From an uncultured Lachnospiraceae bacterium (GTDB taxonomy: Bacteria; Bacillota; Clostridia; Lachnospirales; Lachnospiraceae), in contig CAKQYU010000003.1 of the NCBI GenBank assembly GCA_934293575.1, positions 186,001 through 250,000 on the forward strand: 64,000 nucleotides of DNA. The letters run 5' to 3'. Positions within the stretch are counted from its first letter, which is position 1, and each line of letters begins with the position of its first letter. The notes beneath the pieces are model-generated. The model did not search any database, had not been told where the DNA came from, and worked only from the letters and a program-made list of their open reading frames with translations. A program made the position numbers and the translations under genes. Of the stretch, positions 32,953 through 42,074 are shown piece by piece.

Positions 32953-33636
32953 TCACCTTACTACCGCAATAACGGTTCTAATCATTATCATTATTTCTCT
33001 AAAAAAACCAAAATTACGCACACTTAATAAATTATATTTCATTTTTTCCGGCAGTACTTCTTCCATATATACCCTATCTACATCATCCGCCTTATCTAGC
33101 AACTCTGCCTCATCTTTATATTTTATACTTGCTTCAGATGTTACTCCTGCCGGTAATAACAAAGTTGCATACATTTCCGGCGTATATTGTTTTACATAAT
33201 AAGTACTTTCCGGTCTTGTTCCAACAAAAGTCATATCTCCTAAAATAATATTTATAAGCTGTGGTAATTCATCTAAACGATATTTACGAAGTTTCTCTCC
33301 CACCTTTGTAACGCGACTATCATTGGATACTGTAACTTGTGTTCCAATTTTATCTGCATTTGCTACCATTGTCCGAAACTTAAAAATCTTAAATTTTCTT
33401 CCGTACTGTGTAACTCGTTCCTGACGATAAAATATGCCGCCTCTTGAATCAGTTACAATCAAAAAAGCAATTATAATCAAAACAGGCAGTAATACAAAAA
33501 ACATAACCGAAGCAACCAATACGTCGAACAACCTTTTACAAAACAAACCAGCTTTTTTCTTTTTTAAACTATCATAGTATGGACGAACTTCTTCCGTCCT
33601 CATATAGGGGGGTAATTTCTCCCATTCTCGTAACAT
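32953..33636 (-). CDS. Undecaprenyl-phosphate sugar phosphotransferase (PglC-like)
   Basis: A 227-residue monotopic phosphoglycosyltransferase that starts repeat-unit synthesis by moving a sugar-1-phosphate to undecaprenyl phosphate. One N-terminal membrane helix (KRLFDVLVASVMFFVLLPVL) is followed by the catalytic core: FYRQERVTQYGRKFKIFKFRTM, LRKYRLDELPQLINIILGDM, FVGTRPE. The short form without extra TM helices matches PglC/WsaP-like enzymes, in contrast to the long WbaP-type at 60468. AGGAG lies 6 bases before the ATG. The probable substrate is the UDP-amino-sugar made by the two genes just upstream. Confidence 0.93.
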   Translation of the reverse strand: MLREWEKLPPYMRTEEVRPYYDSLKKKKAGLFCKRLFDVLVASVMFFVLLPVLIIIAFLIVTDSRGGIFYRQERVTQYGRKFKIFKFRTMVANADKIGTQVTVSNDSRVTKVGEKLRKYRLDELPQLINIILGDMTFVGTRPESTYYVKQYTPEMYATLLLPAGVTSEASIKYKDEAELLDKADDVDRVYMEEVLPEKMKYNLLSVRNFGFFREIMIMIRTVIAVVR

Positions 33637-33663
33637 TTAATTCTCCTATTTCCACTGTAACAT

Positions 33664-34866
33664 TTAAATATATTCTTTTATAATTCCACTAAATTGTTCA
33701 ACCACATAATCCACTTCTTCATTTGTTAGCTTTGTATGAAGCGGAAGTGTGATTTCATTCTTAAATCTGTCATATGCATTTGGATAATCTTTAATATCAA
33801 ATCCTAAATTCTTATATGCTGTCATCATCGGCAATGGTTTATAATGAACATTACAAGCAACACCGGCTTCCGCCATTTTCACAATAATTTCATTTCTTTG
33901 CTCTAATGTTATCTTTGGAATCCTTGTTATATACAAATGTCCCGATGATTGATGATTTTCTGTATAGTGTTCTAACACCTCTACTCCCAACGGTTTTAAT
34001 GCTTCATCATATATTTCTATGATTTCTCTTCGCCTTTCGAGTAACTTTTTATATCGCTTCATCTGTGCCAATCCAATTCCAGCTACAACATCTGTCATAT
34101 TGCATTTAAACCACGGTCCGATAATGTCATATTCCCATGCTCCAAGCTTTGTTTTTGCGAGCGCATCCTTTGACTGTCCATGTAAGGATAATAATTGATA
34201 TTGATGATAAATCTCCTCATCATCCACTCCATCAATATTTTTCCATGTTGCTGCTCCGCCTTCGGCAGTCGTAAGATTCTTCACTGCATGAAAACTAAAG
34301 TTTGTAAAATCCGCAATACTTCCTACTTTTTGCTTCTTTGATACAGCCCCAAGGGCATGAGCCGCATCTGCCATAACAATCACTCGTCCAATTGCTTCCT
34401 GTACCTTGTTTGTTGGATGAAATAAATGTCTTTTCCTTTCTACAATGGAATATATCTTTTCATAATCACATGGAACACCACCTAAATCAATTGGAATAAT
34501 AACTTTTGTTTGTTCCGTAATTAAATTTTCCAATTGATTATAATCCATTTCCAGCGAACTTTCTTGCGTATCTACTAGTACTAATTTTGCTCCTACATGA
34601 CATACTACCGATGCCGTAGCTGTATAAGTATACGCACAGGTTATAACCTCGTCACCTGCTGTTATCCCTAACAAACGCAAAGTCATTTCAGCACATGCTG
34701 TTTGTGAACCAAGGCACACAGCACGACTAACTCCACAAAAATCAGCAATTTCACGTTCTAATTCCTTGGTCTTAGGACCTGTTGTAATCCATCCGGATTT
34801 TAAAGCATCCGCTACCTCTTCAATTTCTAAATCAGTTATATCTGGTGGTGAAAATGGTATTTTCAT
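33664..34866 (-). CDS. DegT/DnrJ/EryC1 family sugar aminotransferase (PglE-like)
   Basis: A 400-residue PLP enzyme. The PLP Lys is K196 in FSFHAVKNLTTAEGG; the substrate and cofactor segments are LGSQTACAEMTLRLLGI, DEVITCAYTYTATAS and DAAHALGA. Family members transaminate 4-keto-6-deoxy sugars. It follows the PglF-like dehydratase by 14 bp and precedes the PglC-like transferase by 27 bp, which fits conversion of UDP-4-keto-6-deoxy-GlcNAc to the 4-amino sugar. No PglD-type N-acetyltransferase is seen in the operon. The substrate is inferred from neighbours. Confidence 0.92.
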   Translation of the reverse strand: MKIPFSPPDITDLEIEEVADALKSGWITTGPKTKELEREIADFCGVSRAVCLGSQTACAEMTLRLLGITAGDEVITCAYTYTATASVVCHVGAKLVLVDTQESSLEMDYNQLENLITEQTKVIIPIDLGGVPCDYEKIYSIVERKRHLFHPTNKVQEAIGRVIVMADAAHALGAVSKKQKVGSIADFTNFSFHAVKNLTTAEGGAATWKNIDGVDDEEIYHQYQLLSLHGQSKDALAKTKLGAWEYDIIGPWFKCNMTDVVAGIGLAQMKRYKKLLERRREIIEIYDEALKPLGVEVLEHYTENHQSSGHLYITRIPKITLEQRNEIIVKMAEAGVACNVHYKPLPMMTAYKNLGFDIKDYPNAYDRFKNEITLPLHTKLTNEEVDYVVEQFSGIIKEYI

Positions 34867-34881
34867 AATTGTTTCCCCCTA

Positions 34882-36852
34882 TCACGCCGGATGATATGTG
34901 GTCACTACTTTTTCCACACATTCCCGCATATTATCTTTGTTTCTGTATGCAGCCTCCATTAATTCATCCACCTGCTGCAAAAATTCTTCAATATCAAACG
35001 GAATCGGACATCCAATATGAATCAGTTTATTATCTGTCTTGCGAAGTCCCTCTTCTGCCATCAGTTTTTCTTCATATAATTTTTCACCCGGACGCAGACC
35101 TGTATATTCTACCTTAATATCAATATCCGGCTTATATCCGGATAATTTTATCAGATTTCTTGCCAGCGTATCAATTTTAACAGGTTCTCCCATATCCAGA
35201 ACAAAAATTTCTCCACCCTTTGCATAGATTCCGGCCTGTAACACTAAACTGACAGCTTCCGGAATTGTCATAAAATATCGGATGATATCCGGATGGGTTA
35301 CCGTAACCGGTCCTCCTTCTTCAATCTGTTTCTTAAACAAAGGAATAACCGAACCATTACTTCCCAATACATTACCGAAACGAACCGCTACAAATTCCGT
35401 CTTAGCATTGGCTAGTTTTCCCTGTAAACGCTTTTTATGCTCCTCATTAATATCCACATCCTCAAGTAAATGTGTAAACAACTGAGGTATCTCCTCTGCC
35501 TTTCCCTGTTTGATTTTTGCATCAAACGCCTGAACAACCATTTCACACAACCGCTTGGAAGCTCCCATAATATTAGTCGGATTTACTGCCTTATCCGTAC
35601 TGATCAATACAAATCTCTGACAGCCGTGTGCCATTGCCGCATATGCTGTTTTATAAGTTCCGATTACATTATTCTTAATCGCCTCACATGGACTGTCTTC
35701 CATCAACGGAACATGCTTATGTGCAGCTGCGTGATAGACAATATCCGGTCTGTATTGTTCAAAAATCTGGAAAATACGCCGGCTGTCCCGAACGGAACCA
35801 ATCAACACTTCTAACTTCAAATGCGGAAATTTCTTTTTTAATTCAAGCTGAATATCATACGCATTATTTTCATATATATCCAGAATAATCAACTGTTTTG
35901 GTGCATGTGCTGCAATCTGTCTGCATAATTCGGAGCCTATGGAGCCACCGCCACCGGTTACCAAAATCACCTTACCGGTAATTGAATCATAGATTTCCCG
36001 CATGTTAACCTGAATCGGAGCACGTCCTAATAAATCCTCGATTGCAACATCTCTCATCGCACTTACCGAAACCTCTCCCGTGTAAAGCTGATACATTCCC
36101 GGTAGATTCATCAGTTTACATCCGGTTTCTTTACAGATATTCAGAATTTCTCTCTTATCTTCCAAACTTGCAGAAGGAAGTGCAACATATATCTTATCGA
36201 TGTCGTACTTCTGACACATACTAAATATATCTGTCCGATTACCGGCAACTAAAATTCCATCAATATATCTTCCTTTTTTATTGGGATTATCATCAATAAT
36301 ACAGCAAACTCTTTCATTTGTTTCCTTTGCACCTTTTAAATCGCGCAAAATCATCTGTCCTGCCTCACCGGCTCCAACTAGCATTACACGCGTAATTCTT
36401 TTGTCTTCTTCACTATTACGGCCTCTTAGCAGCAAAACAAACCGATAAGAAAATCGAATTGCTACTGAACAGACATACTGAATAATAATTCCAAAAAGGA
36501 AATAAGAAATCGGCATTCTCTTATATAACAGTGTGATTCCTACTATATGCAAAACCAATGTCAGTCCGGTTGCTTCCGTCACACGAATCAATTCTGTATA
36601 ACTGGCAAACCGCCATATACTTTTGTATAACTTAAACATCCAGAATACCGCAACGCTGACAACCGCATAGATTGGTATAAATTTCATATACGGTTCCATA
36701 TATTCCTTTGGAATACTTGCATATTGGCAATCAAACCGCAGCCACAGTGCTGCAAAATAAGACGCTGCAATTGTAATCAAATCATATGCCATCATATAAA
36801 CAGCAACAACCTGCCAGTGTTGAAAATTTATTTTTTTCAAATTTGTATCCAT
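34882..36852 (-). CDS. Membrane UDP-HexNAc 4,6-dehydratase (PglF/CapD-like)
   Basis: A 656-residue enzyme. There are four N-terminal TM helices (~15-140), a first Rossmann domain (LVGAGEAGQMILRDL ~158-172) and a catalytic extended SDR domain (~290-650): TGGGGSIGSE at 299-308, YHAAAHKHVPLME, and STDKAVNPTNIMGASKR with the T-D-K triad at 419-421 and Met in place of the usual Tyr, as in PglF. The reaction is UDP-GlcNAc to UDP-4-keto-6-deoxy-GlcNAc, the first step to an amino sugar. It is the first gene of the Wzx/Wzy operon, 50 bases below a good promoter. CapD-like epimerase activity is a less likely alternative. Confidence 0.9.
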   Translation of the reverse strand: MDTNLKKINFQHWQVVAVYMMAYDLITIAASYFAALWLRFDCQYASIPKEYMEPYMKFIPIYAVVSVAVFWMFKLYKSIWRFASYTELIRVTEATGLTLVLHIVGITLLYKRMPISYFLFGIIIQYVCSVAIRFSYRFVLLLRGRNSEEDKRITRVMLVGAGEAGQMILRDLKGAKETNERVCCIIDDNPNKKGRYIDGILVAGNRTDIFSMCQKYDIDKIYVALPSASLEDKREILNICKETGCKLMNLPGMYQLYTGEVSVSAMRDVAIEDLLGRAPIQVNMREIYDSITGKVILVTGGGGSIGSELCRQIAAHAPKQLIILDIYENNAYDIQLELKKKFPHLKLEVLIGSVRDSRRIFQIFEQYRPDIVYHAAAHKHVPLMEDSPCEAIKNNVIGTYKTAYAAMAHGCQRFVLISTDKAVNPTNIMGASKRLCEMVVQAFDAKIKQGKAEEIPQLFTHLLEDVDINEEHKKRLQGKLANAKTEFVAVRFGNVLGSNGSVIPLFKKQIEEGGPVTVTHPDIIRYFMTIPEAVSLVLQAGIYAKGGEIFVLDMGEPVKIDTLARNLIKLSGYKPDIDIKVEYTGLRPGEKLYEEKLMAEEGLRKTDNKLIHIGCPIPFDIEEFLQQVDELMEAAYRNKDNMRECVEKVVTTYHPA

Positions 36853-36902
36853 TTTTATGCCTCAACTTTACTTTTGTATCTTTCTAAGCTTTCATCCTTG
36901 AA

Positions 36903-36931
36903 AGTATAGCATACCGCCCTATGTTTTTCAA
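36903..36931 (-). promoter_or_regulatory. Sigma-A promoter of the Wzx/Wzy polysaccharide operon
   Basis: Minus strand: -35 TTGAAA (36926-36931), a 17-base spacer and -10 TATACT (36903-36908). The leader is about 40 bases. It sits between the MBL-domain gene and the PglF-like gene; no terminator is visible upstream, so read-through from the ABC-export cluster can add to it. Confidence 0.75.
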
Positions 36932-36959
36932 TCTTGCCCTTTCGGAAATCAATACCATA

Positions 36960-39881
36960 TCAACGAAACCAGAAGGTATGAACCGTATCCTTTTGAAAAT
37001 CAAAACACTGTACATGCTCCCGTTTCAAATCTTTCTTTAGTGCAGCAGCCGTGTACTGTTCATCCGTCATCAGCCATTCCGGTGCATCAAACAACGCATA
37101 TTTTATTTCTGCATTCTCATAAAAATCCAACAAAAATGAATTATTTCCATGATGTCCTAACTGTGCATATTCTGCCACCATTTCTTTTCCGTATTGCTCC
37201 TGCAACAATTGTCCCATCTGTTCTCCATGACAATCTCCGCAGAATAAAATACTGTCCTTCTTTCCTGTAATCTTAAATACAAGGGAGGCATAATTGGGCA
37301 AATCACCGGAACCGTTTTCCACAACCTGCCAGTCATATGCATTAAACACATCAATCTGAAGCTGTCCCACCTCAAATCGATCTCCTCTTTTTAATTTAAT
37401 TACTTTGTCATTTCCTTTGGTTATCTCCAAAAACTTCTCATAAGATTCCGGTGTATCCCAATCCCGAATCTTTGTCATATAATAGTCATAATCCAGCGGA
37501 GTTATATAAATCCTGTCAACCGTAATTCCCTGTGGATTTTCGTAAATTTCATTAAATGCATCTACATGGTCATTATCAAAATGGGTAATGAACCATGCAT
37601 CAACATGCCCGCCCAACTCTTTAATAACCTTCCGAACCTGTCCTGCATTTTTCTTCCATCCACTGTCTACCACAATCAATTCCCCGGTTTGTTCATTCTT
37701 AAGTGTATAGAACATACCCTGATTGCCCGATTCATCCTTATAATTCGACAATACCCAATAATTATCAACATATCCTGCCCCAATCCGATCCACGCCACGG
37801 GAATCTGTTTCCGTAGGGGTTTCTTTACCGGACAAATCGATATATATGGTTTTTTCTAATACTCCATCTTCACTATACTGATATTGTACCTTTGCATATC
37901 CGTATGCAGTCTCTGTTTCCTTATCCTGCTTATCAAGATAGGTAACTTCTGTTACACGGTTATTCTTATCATATGTCTTCTTAACCTTATAATAACCATT
38001 CCGTTCTGTCCTTTGACGATTTGCATTCAAATACCATTCAAACACAACATTTCCCTTTTCGTCATTTTTCATACAGACAGATGCGTAACCGTCTTTGCAA
38101 TTCGTTACGTTACCGGATGCATTTAAAAACTGTTTTTCATTCACATATCCATTGGCATCATATTGGTACAAAATTCCATAAAAACCGCTTGCATTTGCCA
38201 CCGGTTTTCCATCCAGATCATAATAGGTTTCCTTCGCCCTTCTGCCTTTGGAATCATACTGAAACTGAACCGATGCATAAAAACCATCTATTGTCATTGG
38301 TTCACCGGATTCATCCACATAATTTACAGAACTGATATTACCATCTTCCGAATACTCCCATTTCAAACCATAATAAATATTTTTAATCATTACCGGTTGA
38401 TTTTTTTCATCCAGATAATACTCATATATTCTTCTTCCATTCTGATCCCATTCCCTGCATAATACTGCATATCCACTATTCAGCAGGCACAATGTTCCAT
38501 CCGCATTTAAATAAGTCAGTTTGGTTATATTACCATTTGCATCATATTCTTTTTGTAGACCGCAATAACCATCTGCAACTGTAGTCGGTTTTCCTTCTGT
38601 GTCAAAATACCATTCTTTTGCAATTTTTCCGGCACTGTTATATTCATAGGAAATTGCTGCATATCCCGAGTCCATTTTTATCGGTTTTCTGTTTTTATCA
38701 ACATATGTTACCTTTTCTGTCAGATTCTTTCCATTATATTGAATGGTTCTGCCATAATAGCCGTTTACCTTTACCGGCTTATCTTTTTCGTCCAGATAAT
38801 ACTCATATGAAACTCTGTTATCCTGATTATATTCATATATGACCGATGCATATCCGGTCTTACCCAGTTTCGGGTTTCCGTTTTCATCCACATATGTTGC
38901 CTTATGAATGCTATCATCCTTATTATACTGACGTTTGATACCTGCATACTCACCGGAAATGCTCATAGCATTACCTTCGATATCATAATAGGCTTCATAA
39001 ATATTTCTACCATACTTATCATACTGATATTTTACCGTTGTATACCCCTGTTCTCCTGTCGTCGGATTATTATCCTCATCTACATAGGTTGTTGATGCAA
39101 TCTGCTTTTTCTCATTGTATTCCCTGATAATACCGGGCACTCCCTTTACCTCATAAATCAGATAGGCATCCGCTTGTCCATATGCGTCCAATCCCCATTG
39201 TAAAAATGTTTGATATGTCTCAGCACTATAAGCAACCACCACATAATCACAGGCTTCTGATTTTGCTCTTTTTAAAATGGCTTCGACGTTTGGAGTATCA
39301 CTACATAAAATATCATCCCAGCCTTTTACAACTCTTCCATAAGGCATCAGAATCGATGCATCATATTGACGGATATAACTGGATATATCTGTAGGAACAG
39401 CAATCTTTACATCCTTTTCTTCCGAATGTACGATATAACAAATCTGAATTGCCGCATTCGGGATTTTATTTGTATTTTCCGCTTTTTCCATCCAATCGGC
39501 GGAATAAATATAGTTGCCGCCAATCATAATTACCGCAAATAAAAATATGACCAGAAGAAACTTTTTCACTTCTTTTTGGTCACGTATTAACAAAACCAGT
39601 CCGTACGCCATAATACACATCATCGGCATAAAAGAAAACAACCGGAAATAATAAGCCGTATAACTCTTTTCATTAAAAAACACAGTTACCAGTTTTACTG
39701 TAATTGGATTAAAAATAATAACCAGTAAAATAAGCGGATACCAACCGTACATCAGTTTACGTTCCCACTTTTTTTCATGGAGCACAACAAATAACAAGGC
39801 TATATAAAAAATTCCCTGATATACACAAGTTCCCCAATATGTTTCTACAAAATTTTGAAAAAAAGATAAAATCTCTTGCAT
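36960..39881 (-). CDS. Membrane protein with ~31-residue repeat stalk and C-terminal metallo-beta-lactamase domain
   Basis: A 973-residue protein of unusual build. Four TM helices (~20-121) lead to a soluble region (~125-250), then 13-14 repeats of ~31 residues (~255-695; alternating TYVDENGNP...GYA and EYYLDEKDKPV...GYYG units, loosely like YD/Rhs or MORN-type repeats), then a ComEC-like MBL domain (~703-973). Metal ligands are THFDNDHVDA (H767, D771, H772), GDCHGEQ (D883) and LGHHGNN (H910, H911). The topology predicts the MBL outside the membrane. Substrates could be phosphodiesters or lactones in the wall polymer; not known. AAGGAG supports the ATG. It follows the 39896 gene by 14 bp. Confidence 0.85.
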   Translation of the reverse strand: MQEILSFFQNFVETYWGTCVYQGIFYIALLFVVLHEKKWERKLMYGWYPLILLVIIFNPITVKLVTVFFNEKSYTAYYFRLFSFMPMMCIMAYGLVLLIRDQKEVKKFLLVIFLFAVIMIGGNYIYSADWMEKAENTNKIPNAAIQICYIVHSEEKDVKIAVPTDISSYIRQYDASILMPYGRVVKGWDDILCSDTPNVEAILKRAKSEACDYVVVAYSAETYQTFLQWGLDAYGQADAYLIYEVKGVPGIIREYNEKKQIASTTYVDEDNNPTTGEQGYTTVKYQYDKYGRNIYEAYYDIEGNAMSISGEYAGIKRQYNKDDSIHKATYVDENGNPKLGKTGYASVIYEYNQDNRVSYEYYLDEKDKPVKVNGYYGRTIQYNGKNLTEKVTYVDKNRKPIKMDSGYAAISYEYNSAGKIAKEWYFDTEGKPTTVADGYCGLQKEYDANGNITKLTYLNADGTLCLLNSGYAVLCREWDQNGRRIYEYYLDEKNQPVMIKNIYYGLKWEYSEDGNISSVNYVDESGEPMTIDGFYASVQFQYDSKGRRAKETYYDLDGKPVANASGFYGILYQYDANGYVNEKQFLNASGNVTNCKDGYASVCMKNDEKGNVVFEWYLNANRQRTERNGYYKVKKTYDKNNRVTEVTYLDKQDKETETAYGYAKVQYQYSEDGVLEKTIYIDLSGKETPTETDSRGVDRIGAGYVDNYWVLSNYKDESGNQGMFYTLKNEQTGELIVVDSGWKKNAGQVRKVIKELGGHVDAWFITHFDNDHVDAFNEIYENPQGITVDRIYITPLDYDYYMTKIRDWDTPESYEKFLEITKGNDKVIKLKRGDRFEVGQLQIDVFNAYDWQVVENGSGDLPNYASLVFKITGKKDSILFCGDCHGEQMGQLLQEQYGKEMVAEYAQLGHHGNNSFLLDFYENAEIKYALFDAPEWLMTDEQYTAAALKKDLKREHVQCFDFQKDTVHTFWFR
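37797..39119 (-). repeat. 13-14 tandem ~31-residue repeats in alternating pairs
   Basis: Odd units read TYVDExGxP...SGYAxVxYEY and even units EYYLDExxKPV...GYYGxxxEY, so the true period is about 62 residues (186 bp). Conservation is at protein level; DNA copies have diverged. Confidence 0.85.
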
Positions 39882-39895
39882 TATGAACTCCTTAT

Positions 39896-40981
39896 CTAGG
39901 CAATGTGATCAAATAAATAAGCACAGACAACAACTACAGGAACAACACATCCCCATAAACTATACAATAGTTTTTTTCGTTGACCGCCATGCAATTTTTC
40001 CAGAATTCCAACTGCCATGATAATAAATAAAAATGCTCCCGCTCCAATCAAAGTTAATGAAGTCGCTGTAATCGATAAAATCATAAGCAGAACTCCGTAT
40101 CTGTAATTATAATTTTCATGAAGCAGTTCATACATAATGACAAACAAAAGAGGAATCAACACAACCGCCAAAATAGCCTTTCCCTGCCATATTACTCCCA
40201 GCAGCCGGAAAGAAAGGGAATAATGAGAATAATTCCCCCACATATAAAGCAGTGCAATAAAACCGAGAAAAATAAACTGATTCTCCTTTTTTTCAAACAA
40301 CTGCGATGCAATCAAATAATACACCATATATGCCATTACCACCAAAGCCAGTGCCAGAACCGTATGCGCCATTGTCGTTACGGAAATTTCCGTCATTTTG
40401 GAAAGATATGCATTATATATTAATGATGTCTGAAATGCCCGATGCAAATCAATATTTTGATAGTATCCTGTATACGGTGCATGTTGCAACATCATATCTG
40501 TATCTAATGCATCCTGCGCATACGCAATATAAGTTGCATCATCCAGTGAATTATATGAGGATGTATACCTTAAAGTGGCATATAGCTGAATTGCTACCAG
40601 AAAAACAAAGATTGCCAAATAAATCCATTCATATTGATTCAACAAATGAAGAAAATCCTGAATTTTGTAGTGTTTTTTTTCTTCTGACTTTGTCTTATAT
40701 CCCGCACGAACCATCTGATACAAACTGATACATACAAGAATTCCTAATAAAATATTATAAACAATTACAAATATATGGAATTTCATTCCCATATAAATTG
40801 CAGGAACACAAACAACTGAAAACAATGCCATCATAACAAAGAAACCGCACACATATTGAAAACAAATTTGTCTGATTTTTCCCATGTCTTTGATTATATC
40901 CCGAAATAAGTAACCGCAAATATACGGAACGATTCCCAATATCAAAAAAATCATTAGCAGTCTTATTATGCTGTGCATCAT
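39896..40981 (-). CDS. Polytopic membrane protein (DUF6077-like)
   Basis: A 361-residue protein with about nine hydrophobic helices and one sizeable loop (YTSSYNSLDDATYIAYAQDA, then LQHAPYTGYYQNIDLHRAFQ). The SLDDATYIAYAQD segment resembles the first extracytoplasmic loop of GT-C glycosyltransferases (DxD/DD-type acidic motif). I connect it, with moderate confidence, to the DUF6077 group. It ends 14 bp before the next gene, which begins with further TM helices, so the two could form one complex or be a split of a longer GT-C-like protein. AAAGGAG precedes the first of two ATGs. A polysaccharide role is inferred from context. Confidence 0.7.
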   Translation of the reverse strand: MMHSIIRLLMIFLILGIVPYICGYLFRDIIKDMGKIRQICFQYVCGFFVMMALFSVVCVPAIYMGMKFHIFVIVYNILLGILVCISLYQMVRAGYKTKSEEKKHYKIQDFLHLLNQYEWIYLAIFVFLVAIQLYATLRYTSSYNSLDDATYIAYAQDALDTDMMLQHAPYTGYYQNIDLHRAFQTSLIYNAYLSKMTEISVTTMAHTVLALALVVMAYMVYYLIASQLFEKKENQFIFLGFIALLYMWGNYSHYSLSFRLLGVIWQGKAILAVVLIPLLFVIMYELLHENYNYRYGVLLMILSITATSLTLIGAGAFLFIIMAVGILEKLHGGQRKKLLYSLWGCVVPVVVVCAYLFDHIA

Positions 40982-41010
40982 TTTCAGTCTCCTTTTATTG
41001 CTCTATCTTT

Positions 41011-42051
41011 TTATTTTACACCATACCAGCCAATGCCCTCATCTTTCCAGCCGGCTGCTACAATTGAATTAATCTCACCCTTATTGATTGTATAATGATG
41101 AGAACCTGTCTTCGCATTCGGATTATAGGCTCGATATAGTGGTACGCTACCACCCGAGCGCCATGCAATTCCTTCATAACTCCATCCTACACTGACTAAA
41201 TGATCCTTCTCTGCCAGACTGGTCGTATAATGATGATCACCGGCATTTGCATTATACAAACGATATACAGGCGAACCGCTTGTCGGTGCATACCATGCGA
41301 TTCCTTCATAATTCCAGCCTACCATAAACAGATTTTTTGCTTCCGCATATACTGCTGTATAGAAATGCTCCCCACTATTCGGATTATACATACGATACAT
41401 AGCAGTTGTTCCATCTGTATTCTTAACTTCCTCTATTGGTTTAACCTCATTCTGAACAGAAGATCCAAAGCACTGAACCCAGTAATAACCATAGGTTGTT
41501 CCCGGTGCATAATAACAAGCAATACCGATAGCAGAATAATCACTGTCCATTATATTTGCCCGATGTCCCGGTGAACCCATCCAGCCTTCCATAACAAAGG
41601 AAGCATTTCCATAACCGGCTGCAATATTTTCTCCAACGTACATATGTCCGGAAGGAAATGCTGTAAAGCACCTCGAACCATCCGGTCTGGTATGGGAAAA
41701 CAATGTAACAATCTCCTGTGCGCGAAGCTGTGCCGTGTTTAGCAATCCCTGATCCATTGTAAGAGGATTCAAACCTGCCGCTACTCTTTGCTGATTCACA
41801 ATTCTTAATACCTGCCACGCCATATCCATCTGTTGTCCTGCCGTAATTCCCAGCAATTCCGATTCCACTTCCGGTGCGTCCGACACAATCTCCTCGTCAG
41901 ACCATCTGGCTAACACGTTCTGTCCATCTATTTCGATTGTCTGCAAGCAGCCTTCATCTTCCGCTGCATTTACATAATTAACACTACCTAACATAACGGC
42001 TACTACCATTAATCCGGTTAACATTCGTTTGATTAATTTTGGTTTTCTCAT
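41011..42051 (-). CDS. Secreted CAP-domain protein with DUF5648 module
   Basis: A 346-residue exported protein. It has a signal peptide (1-30), an ~45-residue linker, a CAP domain (~76-198) with H120 in LFSHTRPDG, E141 in VGENIAAG and H163 in GSPGHRANIM, and DUF5648 (~217-346; about 41014-41406). The GENIAAG and GHRxNIM motifs are canonical for the SCP/PR1-like YkwD group. AGGAGG lies 9 bases before the ATG. It is the paralogue of 2733-4232 but lacks NPDV repeats and the Thr/Glu stalk. Notably it lies inside the ABC-export polysaccharide array, downstream of a DUF5648 peptidase. Confidence 0.92.
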   Translation of the reverse strand: MRKPKLIKRMLTGLMVVAVMLGSVNYVNAAEDEGCLQTIEIDGQNVLARWSDEEIVSDAPEVESELLGITAGQQMDMAWQVLRIVNQQRVAAGLNPLTMDQGLLNTAQLRAQEIVTLFSHTRPDGSRCFTAFPSGHMYVGENIAAGYGNASFVMEGWMGSPGHRANIMDSDYSAIGIACYYAPGTTYGYYWVQCFGSSVQNEVKPIEEVKNTDGTTAMYRMYNPNSGEHFYTAVYAEAKNLFMVGWNYEGIAWYAPTSGSPVYRLYNANAGDHHYTTSLAEKDHLVSVGWSYEGIAWRSGGSVPLYRAYNPNAKTGSHHYTINKGEINSIVAAGWKDEGIGWYGVK

Positions 42052-42074
42052 TTGTATTACCTCCTGTCATTGTG

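Noticed and set aside
36884..36908. Inverted repeat CTTTCA / TGAAAG as a terminator or leader hairpin
   Set aside because: It has no T tract and overlaps the -10 box, so most of it would not be transcribed.
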